Shown: positions 46,567 through 57,530 of the stretch, piece after piece
Layout of the letters: every line of letters begins with the position of its first letter
How positions within the stretch are numbered: position 1 is the first letter of the stretch
Assembly: GCA_030765065.1 (NCBI GenBank)
Contig: CM060977.1
Span: 91,715,795-91,779,794 of the forward strand
Source of the DNA: Deroplatys truncata
Lineage: Eukaryota; Arthropoda; Insecta; Mantodea; Mantidae
DNA: 64,000 nt
Reading direction: 5' to 3'
Notes under the pieces: generated by a model
Database searches by the model: none
Told to the model about the DNA's origin: nothing
Seen by the model: the letters and a program-made list of their open reading frames with translations, nothing else
Position numbers and translations under genes: made by a program

Positions 46567-47469
46567 TGAGGCAGTATTTTTAGCACTTAAATGATATCAG
46601 TCTAATTATATAATATAAAATATAATAACAGCCCGCCTTAAAGCAATATGTGTATAAATAATATATAAAGTGCATGTAACAGTCATTGTATTATGTTTGT
46701 ATTATTATGTAATATATGTACAATAATGTTATGTGATTGTATTAAGTAATTTAACAATGTAGGAGCTGTGAGAATAGAAGCCGAAAGTTGCTAACAATGA
46801 GATAACCTTAAGGCAACAATGAATTGGAAAGTTTAATAATGCTACTAATAATTCTTGAAACAATAATGTAATATTTAAAACAGTTTATAAATAGCCAATC
46901 AAAAACTACAAAAGCTTGAAGTTAAATAAAGGTATTCCATTGTAGTAAAATTAGCCAATCAGAGACTTGAAATATGTAAAAGTATAAATTTAGGCGCTAG
47001 AAGCCAGACGCTAGAGGACAGCGTACCCAACAAGACGCTACTAGACAGCGTTCCCGAGCAGTTCGATACGTATTCAGTATGAGACAGAAGAAATTCATTA
47101 CGGAGTGAATAATATAAAGTTTACGTGTTAAATAGTAAAAGTAACAATACTTTTACTGCTTTACAGTAGGATGTATCAGTGAAGTGTTATTTAATCGTAT
47201 GAGAGAGTAATAAAACGAAGTTAAATACCATTATAGTTTGTGTAAGCCTTCATTTTTTAGCCACACCGAGCCCTGCTAAGAGATACGTGTTTCTGCAAAT
47301 TAATACTGACGCAGCCGAGGCATAATTATATAAAGATTAAAATACAAAGTTGATTTTTTAAACGTGGGGGCGAAGGCCACCGGAAAGTTTGTATCGTACG
47401 TGGGCTGAAACTGCCTCAAGTTTGGTGCCCAAAGCGTGGTGCTAATAACCTAAAGATAATACTACTTCA
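46567..47469 (+). repeat. 3' long terminal repeat (903 bp)
   Basis: Starts TGAGGCAGTATTTTTAGCAC and ends ...TACTTCA, direct repeat of 43136-44033. The AATAAA is kept at about 47209. Numerous substitutions and indels relative to the 5' copy. Confidence 0.93.
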
Positions 47470-50400
47470 AACTTTTGTTCCAAATTGGCTCATTAGGTTG
47501 CATAAGAAGCTTTTGCAGCAAATCACCTCAGACTTGTGCTATATGTTATAAATAACAAAAGGAGCCGACCATAGAGAGGGCACAATCCCGAGCCACATAG
47601 AGATGAATGAGCATCACTGTGTGTTGAAGACAAGAGAAACCGAGTTATAACAAGAATAATTAGCTGCAGAAGTGGGGAAGGAACTCGGTTTATGAATCGT
47701 AAAATACATATTCTTGCTTATCAAGAAAGTAGGTAGAAACTTTGCAACTCAGTTTCGAGTGTATGTTAAGTGGCATAGTTTGTTTTCATGCAAGAAAAGC
47801 ACATCTACAAATTAAGACTAAGACTGCAAATGGTTTTGAAACTGAATGAAATACAAAGGTGGAAATTCTACAAATAAATCGAATCCGATTGAAACCGATC
47901 GAAAAAAAAATTCTTCTGTTTACTTTCTGTTAAACGAGATAAACTTTCATTACACATTTCGTTGTACAATTATGGGTTATACAATGGAGGGTGGTATCAG
48001 AGCTGTCCATTGAACGAGTTTGGTTATTAATTTGTACCATTCGTGCCTTCGAGCACAAATGAGCTCGTGTACAGGGCGAGTTCACTATACCAGAACTCGA
48101 ACGGTGTCTCGCTCTCAGTCCATTCCGTTTGGTATAGCGAACGAGGATGTCTGTCCTTTCCTGTTCAAACGCCCAGTGTAATAACAAGCAAGGAGAATGC
48201 TAAGTATGCTTCACTGGCTTTGTTGCTGCAGCCTGATACTCCGGAGTCGAGTGGTACAAGTGAAAATGTTTTCTTAAAATTAAATGAAGGACTTCTTCAG
48301 TTGGAACATAAAACTGGAGGATATATGGAATCACTTCGGGATTATTGTCGAGAAAACGATATAATAATAAGAAGTGTTGAAGTGTTCTTAAATTTACTTT
48401 TAAGAAACATTATGTTTAAGAAAATTTTATTTTATTTTTATACTATTTCAGATTTATGCTACATATTCATAACATAAAGTTGCTCTCAAGTGTCGTGTAG
48501 CATTATCCACCATTATCCATGTGTTGCGAAAGGAATTTAAGCGTGCTGGAAATACGATCAAAACCTAACTGATATAAATAGAAATTATTGTAATATTCAA
48601 AAGATAATTTCCTTTCCTGACATTTATTCATAGAATTACAAAATATTTTGTTTGTAATTATTTTAGAAATACAATTTTATAGAACAAAGTCCACTAGTGT
48701 TCAAATGTAACACAGTACGGCGTAATTCTTCGTTTTGCCGGAGCAAAAAAGCCAAGCCCTGTTCTTGCATTCACAGTTCTTTGTATTAGACTTGCAGTGA
48801 TATTTTTAACATTTAATAACTCTGTTTTAAACTTTACAAATTTTAACATCCTTAAACATCTTTCCCCAGGTGATAAACTATTCCTTTTAACAAGTAACAA
48901 TACATATTGGTACCATAATTATCGACGGGAATATATAAATAATTAAATAAAAATAGTAAGATTTCCGTGTATTAAATCAGTGCACGAGTACAATGTAACC
49001 AGTTTGAGTTGAAATGTTTGTTCGAAGGTAATGAAAGAAGGTAAGAAGATGAAGGTAATTAGAAATTGATATTAACCAAAGTCATTAGCGACAGCCTAAG
49101 TAGTGCACGTATTAGCTTAAAGATTCTGAGAACTCAAATGGGTTATAAGTTCAGTACGCTTACGCAGTCACGTAGGCCGAAATTCTGAAAAAGAGAAGAG
49201 AAAGGTGTTTCCAAATAGTTAAGAGATGTACATGTGGAGGGATTTAAGTATTGGCCCGGGCATGGATAATAGCGTTGGTGGGGGAATAATATATATGCGG
49301 AGCTAAAAGTAATAAAGGCGTGCAATTCAAATCAGAGATTCACTCCACTCTGGCACCGCTATTGGTACGGATCGACGTTCGTGTAAACAGTTGTGCACAT
49401 ACTAGTTTCTCTCTCTGGTACAGACAGCGGTACTTAGATGTGTAAGTTTAAGCGCTTAGTGATGTGTTTATGAGGTCAAGATTTCGCGGCTGTCGTGAGG
49501 GATCTTTCCGACCAAAATTTTAGCTACTCACGGCAGATTACGCTACTAGTTTCTTTTATTGCGGAAACAGTTATTTCCAACCGTAGCTTTGATACTGCAG
49601 AAGTTAGCAGGTATAATAATTCAGTTGCTACAATTGCAAGTGCTAGGATTAAGAGTCAGTCTTTTGCTTCATCTCGAACGATCGACAACTCACTCCAATA
49701 ACTCAAATATTACTTCACATAAATGTCTCAGTGAAATTAAACTGGTGTTGTCCTTCACAATACATCCACGCATACCCTGGGGGGAACATATTGATAGCTC
49801 AACCACTGGAGCAGCCGGCAGCAGAATCAACAGTAGATATTGGAAACGAGAAAAGGTGGCAACTACATGCCTGTACTAAATTGTTGCACCATCATCGCGG
49901 CCTCACACTTTCTGCTTCATGTATTATAAAAGTCTGTCTTTGCCTGAATGATAACCATGTTGGACACGAATTTTAAAAGGTCCAGAACATGACGCACCTT
50001 AAATTTAATTTTACACCCCACGTGCTACCTGTCGGGTAATCTCTCGGGATCTCCCCATCTCTCTGCCGGTGCCTGGAGGAGTGAATAGTTCCAACTTTGG
50101 CCGTCGCAGTGCTGCCGCCCCACTGCTGGCGAATCGCTCTGCCAATAACATGATCCAGCGCTCACCACTTCGCTATCTTGATCATGCCTAGTAACTGGAG
50201 AACTACAAAATGGTGCACTGTATCATCTTGTTTTCTCCGTTGAAGACGACCTTGAAGAAGCTGGCTCAATCGTCAGTTTTCGGTTAGAGATTTTTGTCAC
50301 TACCGAGTTACTTTACGTTTTCTTTAACTTGTATCTCGTTAAAAGAAAGCGCAATTTTAAGTACAATCATTGTGTACATCATTGTAGTAAAACAATAACT

Positions 50401-51007
50401 TTGAGTTAATTAACCTTAATTTGTGCCAAAGGTTGGTAGTAGCGTAACCTACTTTAAGGGTAGCACTGAAATATCTGGGGTTTAAAGAATAATTATTGCT
50501 TAATTTGTTGTATTATGTATAATTTGTAATTTGTAGTTAACCAAATATTCATACACATGATTCTGAGTTTTCTTTTTCCTCTAACGGAAATTCTGAATGA
50601 AATTTTAAGTAACACTTTTATAACATTTATTTTGGAACATATTTCAATATACATTTTGCTTAGGTGTAATGCCAGAATAGAACTGACAAAACGGAACTTG
50701 TGTAACATAACGATATGGTAAAACATTTTGACTAACAGTAGGTAGAAACAAAATCTGAAACGTAGTAACGAGGCATAAGGTAATATCATTCATTGCCCTA
50801 ACGCACTGAAGCAATACGCGTGATAATAACGCTATTATGTGAACTCTCGAACGAGTAAAGCCCATACGAACCAGAAGCTCGACCACTGTTCGGTATATTC
50901 GTTGCTGCTTTTCGAACCGAGTAGGCCTCTAAGAAATGAACGAGTAAACTGTACGTCCCTGACAACTCTAGGATACATCCTGCGCACTGTAACTTACATA
51001 GATCTAT
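47470..51007. other. 3.5 kb without recognised repeats; one coding-like frame
   Basis: Mixed to AT-rich DNA. I find no SINE, HINE or LINE block. The open frame at 48043-48477 is listed separately; overlapping plus-strand frames at 49495-49976 and minus-strand frames at 50493-51073 are short and not recognised. Confidence 0.35.
48043..48477 (+). CDS. Unrecognised open frame, coding-like middle part
   Basis: A 144-codon frame. Residues ~49-115 (SKENAKYASLALLLQPDTPE, then NVFLKLNEGLLQLEHKTGGY and MESLRDYCREND) have a balanced amino-acid mix unlike the lysine/isoleucine-rich noise frames around it, so it may be a decayed or partial exon or a piece of an unknown element. The first ~40 and last ~25 residues look like non-coding sequence. 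I do not recognise a family and see no splice context I trust. Confidence 0.2.
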   Translation: MPSSTNELVYRASSLYQNSNGVSLSVHSVWYSERGCLSFPVQTPSVITSKENAKYASLALLLQPDTPESSGTSENVFLKLNEGLLQLEHKTGGYMESLRDYCRENDIIIRSVEVFLNLLLRNIMFKKILFYFYTISDLCYIFIT

Positions 51008-51395
51008 TGTAGCTACCACCCCTTCCCAAGAGAAAGGGGTGAAGTGAGGGAACCACGGGAGGCTATAGGCCACAGAGACAGGCGAAACAGTTTCAGGCTC
51101 GAAGCCCCGTCCTACTGCTGGAACTGCGGCGATAAACGACCCGTCGGCCGAACAGCTCTAGTGTCCACGGGAAGTAACTTTCCCTTGGGAAGGCATCCGT
51201 ACCATCTGTCCGAAGAGAAGGAAACGGAATGGAAGGGAAATGATAGAAAGGAAATCGCAGTATATGAGCAACCACCCCAGCATTCGCCAACCGACAGGGC
51301 ATAAGCACGAAAAATCCAAAGTCAGAGTTGGCGATCGAACCCAAGACCCCCGAATGCAAGCCTCTCACGTTACTGTATAGCTATCTCGCTCGGTT
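51008..51395 (-). mobile_element. SINE, full-length copy on the minus strand
   Basis: Minus-strand head: 'gcgagatagctatacagtaa' (A box region) and GGGTTCGATCGCC (B box), then 'tcgtgcttatgccctgtcgg' body start and the 'cccgtggacactagagctg' / 'tatagcctcccgtggttccc' body shared with 26.97-27.4, 35.94-36.2 and 63.5-63.86 kb. No clear target duplication. Confidence 0.85.
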
Positions 51396-51792
51396 ACACC
51401 CATACGTACATTATATGCCGATGCTTTGCATTTTGAACTTTCACTATTACTTTGATTTCCTTTCGTTCGTGGCTTACGTTTTGAATACCCAGACATGAGG
51501 AACTATTTGTGTCCTGTCAAGAGATCAAATAAACTTTCCAGGCTGATAAACATGATTATGGGAAGCCCAACTGGGTCTTAAACGATGCTGAGGGGAACTA
51601 GAGGATGTTTGTGAAATCATTGATTTCTTTTTGCAGACGCTCAGATGTTCCTGTTATGATTTCTCATTTAATCATTTAGGAATATGTTGTACTGGAGATT
51701 AGGTGCTACAGAAATTCCATTTTGTTGCAATGTAAATAAGAAATAGGACGTAAGCACATACGCCACATCGATGATTCAAAGCTAACCCTGCC
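51396..51792. other. Non-coding stretch
   Basis: Nothing recognised. Confidence 0.4.
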
Positions 51793-52069
51793 GTTTTGCG
51801 AGTGATGATGATGATGATGAGATGGGGTTTAAGGGCGCTAAACATCTAAGGTCATCATCGCCCTTACAAAGTATAAAATTTAAAATCCAAAAACTAAAAT
51901 ACGGGACAAAAACCCGGTTAGTCTAAAGCACTAAAACCAAGACAGTATATTGTAAAAGACATCACACTAAAACCATGGCAAATAAAACAATAAAAGAGTA
52001 AACGATGTGTCAAGAACTGTAGAAGTCAAGCTACAGGAGTGCCATACGTCCGCCTGTTCTGCGAGTGAT
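51793..52069 (-). mobile_element. 5'-truncated LINE 3' tail with target duplication
   Basis: GTTTTGCGAGTGAT (51793-51806) and GTTCTGCGAGTGAT (52056-52069) flank 249 bases. On the minus strand the insert ends 'cgatgatgaccttagatg' and 'tttagcgcccttaaacccc' followed by CATC repeats, a 3' UTR arrangement common in insect LINEs. No coding sequence is retained. Confidence 0.85.
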
Positions 52070-52084
52070 ACTAAGTTTCAAACA

Positions 52085-52930
52085 TCTGATGTGTTCCATT
52101 TGCATGACTTTCTGTACTCTCTATCGTTTATTAGATATTAACTATTCTTCAGAAAGCTTATTTTTCGATCTAATTCATTTGAATCGAGATAAACCTTTGC
52201 AGAAATAGCTACAATATACACTTTGTTATAGATACAAAGAGAACAGCGATACGCAAATGTTTAAGAACTGGACGCTATATGCTGGCCTTAAAATTTCATA
52301 CTGTTTCCATGACATCGGGAGAAACAACTGAATGTTGACAGGACTAAGTGACTGACCAAGTAATGAACAATTCGACCCATTAATAAAATATATCTCAAAA
52401 ACAACTGTCACAGAAAACTTATTTGAAATAAATTGTGTCTTTTAAAGACGTCTATTTTTATGGAGTAATTTTCTTCTGTCGCTTAACATTTACAAGTTAT
52501 ACAAGATTATACAAAATTCCTTCCGAATGAAGAGGACTTCATAGGCTACTCACAGAAAATTCAAGATTAATATTTTATTTGTCATGTAAATATCTTTAAT
52601 ATTTGATATATTAATTAAAATCATTAGCACCAACCTTTTAGAACATAAAAATATCAAAAAATGCTCCATGGTAAGGGCAGTTGTTGAGGGATTTTCTTCA
52701 AAATCTTCATGTCGCACCTTTGGAAGATACTCAACTTAAGCATCAATTTGGTATTTATCAGACTTTTCGTTTTTGAGTTATATTGCTGCTAGACACACTG
52801 ACACGGGTCTTTTTATAAAAATGCATTTTTTAAATCAGAGGGCCTCAAAAAATGTGTTTCAGGTGAAATATTGGTATCAAATTTTTGTGTGGAATGCAAT
52901 ACCTTTTGTACCTGATATGTACGTGATAAT
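52085..52930 (-). mobile_element. HINE-like repeat, near full-length copy
   Basis: Begins TCTGATGTGTTCCATTTGCA on the plus strand (3' end) and runs in order to 'gtggaatgcaatacc' and a decayed 5' terminus near 52930. Confidence 0.87.
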
Positions 52931-53751
52931 TTGTGTATCTCTTGGGAGGAAAGACAAATGCTTTCAAAATTCTTGTTGGATACTGCATCTTTCCTAGAAA
53001 ATAACCCCAAAACATCTGTTTTGGGACAGATTACCACGGACTCCTACTCAACTGTTTCATACCCGTTCTAAAATAAGACGTATTCCATTAGTTCAGATCT
53101 ATGCACTTTTCCAATAAAGCTACCCCTCGTTCTTTCCATATTTCCTTTTGTCACCTTAGAGATCAATTCGCTGCCTTGGAAGGGGTCGCCTCTAGCGCAG
53201 TAAAGTTGGTAGCACTAGGAGTGAGAGAGAGGAAACGTATTGTTGTCCTCAGCACCTGACGGAACATATTTCCCGTTGAACAATTACTCTTCTTTTGGCT
53301 AGCCTCCGGCAAGTAAGTAACCTTACAGGGGCAGGCAATGGGCCCTTTATCAAAGAGTAAGAACCAACTCCAAGAAAACTCTTGTGATACCCTCTCTTCA
53401 TCTTTCTCTCATCCTTTTGTAACTGAGCATAACGATCTCGTATAAATAGCTGAAAGCTATTGACTGCATGTCACACTTCACACATTCTAACGTAAATCAG
53501 GTTTATATATTCAAAATAAACACCTGCTAGGTAAATAAACATCTTGTTCAAGTCATGTGCATTACACAACATAAAATATCAGTGAGATACAAATTCTTTA
53601 CACAGGTTTTCCGAATCCCCCTGTGAGCACAAATAATGCTGGTTGAATTTTGCAGGTTTCGGGGGTGGAGGTACAAATTTAATCAGTAATGAGGAGAGCT
53701 GGACAAAATATGAAGAAAAGTGTTGCAAAATATGAACATGTGAGGAACAAC
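52931..53751. other. Non-coding stretch
   Basis: Nothing recognised. Confidence 0.4.
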
Positions 53752-55054
53752 TCTGATGTGATACATTCATACACTTCATATACCCTCTATCGTTTACTAG
53801 TAGGTATACAAGCTGCTCTTAGTAAAGCTTATTACTTTCTCTACTACGTACAGTAAGTAGGGGAAGTATTGCATTCCAACCAAAAATTCGATATCGAGAT
53901 TTCACCGGAAATACATGTTTTGAGGCTCCCGAATCCAGAAAAAAAGCATTTTTAGAAAAAGGTCCCTGTGTGTCTGTGTGTCTGAGTCTGTGCACAGCAT
54001 AACTCAAAACAAAAAGTCGGATAAATACCAAACTTGGTATTTTCGTTCAGTATCTTTTAAAGATGTGACACGAACATTTTCAAGAAAATTCTCCCATTCC
54101 AGACTACCCTTTACATGGAAACTTTTTGAAAATTTTGATTTTCTCAAAAATGGCTCCAACGATTTTGATTAAATTATCATAGTTTATGATACTTTCATGG
54201 CAAATGAAATGTGTATCTTGAATTTTCTGGGAATGTCTCCAGAAGTCGTCTTCATTGTGAATGAAGTTTGCATAACTGGTAAACCGTAAGAGAGAGACAA
54301 ATTTGTACTACAAAAAGTTGTAGATCTCGTTAAAACACACAATCATTTCCGAGATATTGCTTGTTATTTGTTTGAATTTTTATCAAATGGGAATTCGTTA
54401 TTCGGTTTTTTATGTCCTGGACATTCACACATGCTCCACATAGCAACCAGCTTTTAAAACATTTGACTATCGTTTAAAGCCTACTTTATTTTCATACTCC
54501 TCTTGCACCTACAAAAAATTAGCAATAAGATAGTTTCTGCAAATGTTTATCGCGATTAACATGAAATAGATGGGGAATAAGCGTTTGTAAAAATAGTTTG
54601 TACAAGAGTAGGCAAAGTCATGCGAGTCTAACACATCAGATTTTTTTCTATCTAGTTCATTTGAATCCAAGCAAACCTTTGCAGAATTAGCTACAATGCA
54701 TATTTCGTTGTAGATACAAAGAGAACAGCGATAGTAAAATGTTAAAAGCACTGGTCGGTATAAGCTGGCCTTAAAATTCGTACTGTTTCCATGACATCGT
54801 TAGAGACAACTGAATCTTGACAGGACTTGTAAAGATGGACGAAGTAATGAAGAACTCGAACTATTAATAAGAAATGGGTTATGCCCAAAAACGTATTTGA
54901 AATATATTGTGTCTTTTAAAGACGTATACATTTTTTATGCATTACGTTTTCGTCTATCGCTTAACATTTATCAGGATTATACAAAATTCCTTCCGAATGA
55001 AGAGGACTTCAAAGGTTATTCCCAGAAAATCTGAGATGTACGATTATCTTTAAT

Positions 55055-55085
<31 letters not shown>

Positions 55086-55426
55086 GTGTTTTAATCAAAA
55101 TCGTTAGAACCATTTTTTAGAAAATAAAAAATGTCGAAAAAGTGTTCCATGTCAAGGGTAGTTTGCGGTGTGGGATTTTCTTGAAAATCTTTAAGTCGCA
55201 TCTTTGGAAGGTTTGGTATTTAATAGACTTTTCCTTTTTTAGTTATGCTGTTCAGTCACACACACAAATACAAACACACGCGCACACACAGACAGATATT
55301 TTTCTAAAAGTGCGTTGTTTTTTGGATTCAGAGGGCCTCAAAACATGTATTTCCGGCGAAAACTCGGTATCAAATTTTAGGCGGTACACAGTACTTCGCC
55401 TACTTACTATTCGTAGTTGAAAAAGT
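53752..55426 (-). mobile_element. HINE-like repeat, full copy split by a nested copy
   Basis: The first 82 bases (TCTGATGTGATACATTCATA to 'agtaaagcttatt') are the 3' end. The copy is interrupted at 53834-54640 and resumes with 'ctatctagttcatttg', precisely the next family position, continuing to 'gttgaaaaagt' at 55426. A CA/TA microsatellite lies at about 55056-55085 and a CA-rich run at about 55255-55290. Confidence 0.92.
53834..54640 (+). mobile_element. HINE-like repeat, nested full-length copy
   Basis: Starts ACTTTCTCTACTACGTA after TTATT and ends 'taacacatcaga' before TTTTTTT, 807 bases, inside the minus copy 53752-55426. It belongs to a different subfamily from its host, so it is an insertion and not an inverted duplication. 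Confidence 0.93.
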
Positions 55427-55435
55427 AAAAAGGCC

Positions 55436-55710
55436 GAAAACTGAGCCCTATGGTACCCCACAGTAGATATATTTTTCATATCAGGGCTCTGATTAGTTAG
55501 CGTTACACAATGCAGCGTGTTATAGAAATATGTTTTCTTAAGAGCGATTTCTACATTGCTGTTAAAATAGTATTTCAAGTCTAAATAAGGATTGTGAAAC
55601 ATTATCAAAAGCTTTGGTCACTTCTAATAGAATTGCACTAATATAAATTTTACCTTCAATTATGTTAGACCTTTTCTTGCACTGAATCGATGAAACAGAA
55701 TTCTATGTAA
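55436..55710 (-). pseudogene. Jockey-type LINE reverse transcriptase fragment
   Basis: On the minus strand the frame near 55640-55570 reads AILLEVTKAFDNVSQSLF, matching the first catalytic block (D-x-SKAFD) of non-LTR RTs, and near 55440-55500 LTNQSPDMKNISTVG then VP-stop-GSVFG, matching the GVPQGSVLGP block. Stops and shifts are present. The sequence is cut at about 55430 by the end of the HINE copy, just before the FADD box would be reached. Confidence 0.7.
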
Positions 55711-56361
55711 CTATAATACACATGATTTGTCTATACACAGGAAAGGCTGTATTAACTGCGTTTATTTCAATGTGGTGGTCACCATGGTAAATGTACGACA
55801 AATGAAAGGTATATATGCATGGGCCAGAAAGTTACTTTATTTTACGTACTTGTAATTCAAAGCAATGACTATTTGAAGTTATTGTGATGCATAAATATTT
55901 ACAATTTAATTCCGTAAAGTTCACCCTGTACGGTGAAAAGAAAATAAGATAATCTGACCCCGTACTATGGAGAGGAAAAGTTTGGGAGTTAATGTATAAT
56001 GGAAGTAACTTCTAAAAGTGTATTGCTGCATCACGGCCCTGCACTCAGGTAATGAATGTTGCAGCAAGCAAGACCAAGCTCTCTCAACTCTGTGTCTTCT
56101 AATGGAAAAACTAACGAAGCTTTGCAGGATGTAATGTACATTTATTATCTGGCATTCCATACTAAAGTATGAGCAAAGAATCCTGGAGGGAGAAATTTGC
56201 AAAAATAGCTGCTTGGACACCACAGCATTTCCTAAAGAAGAATACTTAAGCAAATATGTTCTTATTTATAAATATCTGGTCTAAAAATGTGCTTAATTTA
56301 ACGTTAAATAATTGCGTATTTTAATTAATGCGAGACTAAATGATGAACACTGCCAAAAATA
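55711..56361. other. Non-coding stretch
   Basis: May contain more of the decayed LINE near its left edge; otherwise nothing recognised. Confidence 0.35.
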
Positions 56362-56605
56362 TCTGACGTGTTGCATTCACATGAATTCCTTTACTCACTC
56401 TTCTACAAACTATTCTTATTATTCCAGCTACTTCTTTATCATCCACATAAACTTTCAATTCACATTTACACATTTGGTGTAGGATATAATAGGTAAAGCG
56501 ATAGTCAAAGTTTTAAAAAGGAGTCACTATGGGATGGCTTTGTTTTCTATGTTCCTTGCGTGACCACGAGAAAAAGGAATAATGACTTACCACTTGAGCC
56601 AAATC
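56362..56605 (-). mobile_element. HINE-like repeat, 3' fragment, divergent subfamily
   Basis: Starts TCTGACGTGTTGCATTCACA and matches the 25.0-25.15 kb subfamily ('gcgatagtcaaag', 'gacttaccacttgagcc'), ending after about 240 bases where another copy begins. Confidence 0.75.
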
Positions 56606-56862
56606 ACAACCCTTTCTCTACCCTCTATCTTTTAGTCGTGACTATACAAACCATTGTTACTAAACCTTAATTTTATATCTACTACGTTTTAATCCAAATA
56701 AGCCTTTGCAGAAATAATTACTATTCACGTTTCGTTACAGATACAAAGAGAACAGCTGAACGCTGTATGCTGACCTTAAATTCCATACTCTTTCCGTGCA
56801 ATCGCGAGAAACAACTGAATGGTTGGAATTGTTCATTTCTTGGTCATTCATTAAAAGTTCTT

Positions 56863-57045
56863 TTAACATTCGTCGTGAACATTTGTACGGCCATTTTTAA
56901 AATCAATGCACCATTGCCCGACTCGGCTTTCACTCATTATTCCCTGCCCGTAAACATCACAAAGTTGACGATAAATTTCAATTGGTTTGTTCTTTTTAGC
57001 CAACCGCACTTCACAAGTGGCGGGGTTTTCTATTGCAGTGCACAT
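56863..57045 (-). pseudogene. mariner transposase N-terminal fragment
   Basis: Sixty codons: MCTAIENPATCEVRLAKKNK, then KPIEIYRQLCDVYGQGIMSE and GRTNVHDE, typical of the mariner N-terminal DNA-binding region. Everything beyond, including the catalytic domain, is deleted. Confidence 0.85.
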
Positions 57046-57214
57046 TTTAACAACTCACAGAGAACACAGTAAGGAAGGCACAGTCCTCACGCTACCACAG
57101 CTGGCTGTATACTCAATGTAGGAACGTTCTGACACCAAGATGGCGGCTATAGCCCTACTCATCGCCAGATAGGCCGATAGGCCAAAACGTCTGGGACTTT
57201 CTGGACTGCCCTCG
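56868..57214 (-). mobile_element. mariner transposon, 5' part, inside a HINE
   Basis: The minus-strand element starts after TA (57215-57216) with CGAGGGCAGTCCAGAAAGTC, the same end as the mariner at 9100. It runs through the leader into the transposase start and breaks off near 56868. The 3' end is missing. Confidence 0.82.
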
Positions 57215-57341
57215 TAGATATCTTAAATATTTGGAATTTTAATCAAAACCGTTTTTTGAGAAAATAAAAAATATATAAACTTTTTCGATGTAAAGGGTAG
57301 TTTGGTGTGTAGAAATTTTCTTTAAAATCTTGAGTTATGCT

Positions 57342-57343
57342 GC

Positions 57344-57397
<54 letters not shown>

Positions 57398-57422
57398 TCA
57401 CACACGCACGCGCGCGCGCGCA
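57342..57422. repeat. Compound microsatellite (CT)n(CA)n(CG)n in a HINE
   Basis: Runs of CT, then CA, then CACG/CG occupy the simple-repeat position of the HINE family. Plus-strand open frames across it are low complexity. Confidence 0.9.
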
Positions 57423-57530
57423 AATGGTTCTTTTGGATTCAGGGAAGCTCAAAACATTAATTTTCGTGAAGCTCGATATCGAGTGGAATGCAATACTTTA
57501 TCTACCTACTTGTTACGTGGTAGAGAAAGT

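Larger units (their letters stand above)
43136..47469 (+). mobile_element. Non-autonomous gag-only LTR retrotransposon
   Basis: A complete element of about 4.33 kb: 5' LTR, primer site, leader, broken gag-like region, A-rich tract, polypurine tract, 3' LTR. The internal 2.5 kb has no protease, reverse transcriptase, RNase H or integrase motif, so it would have depended on enzymes of another element. No clear short target duplication is seen outside the LTRs. The gag block resembles those of insect Ty3/gypsy-type elements, which is my basis for the class. Confidence 0.88.
56610..57530 (-). mobile_element. HINE-like repeat interrupted by a mariner
   Basis: Left part 56610-56820 ('ctttctctaccctctatc' to 'gagaaacaactgaatg') and right part 57217-57530 ('cttaaatatttggaatttt' to 'tagagaaagt') belong to one copy. 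Between them lie a short inverted piece and a mariner fragment. The copy's simple-repeat site has expanded into CT, CA and CG runs (57342-57422). Confidence 0.85.

Noticed and set aside
53834-55426. A 1.6-kb foldback (inverted-repeat) element
   Set aside because: The two arms are different subfamilies, and the outer copy's missing start lies at 53752-53833, so it is a nested insertion and not a foldback unit.
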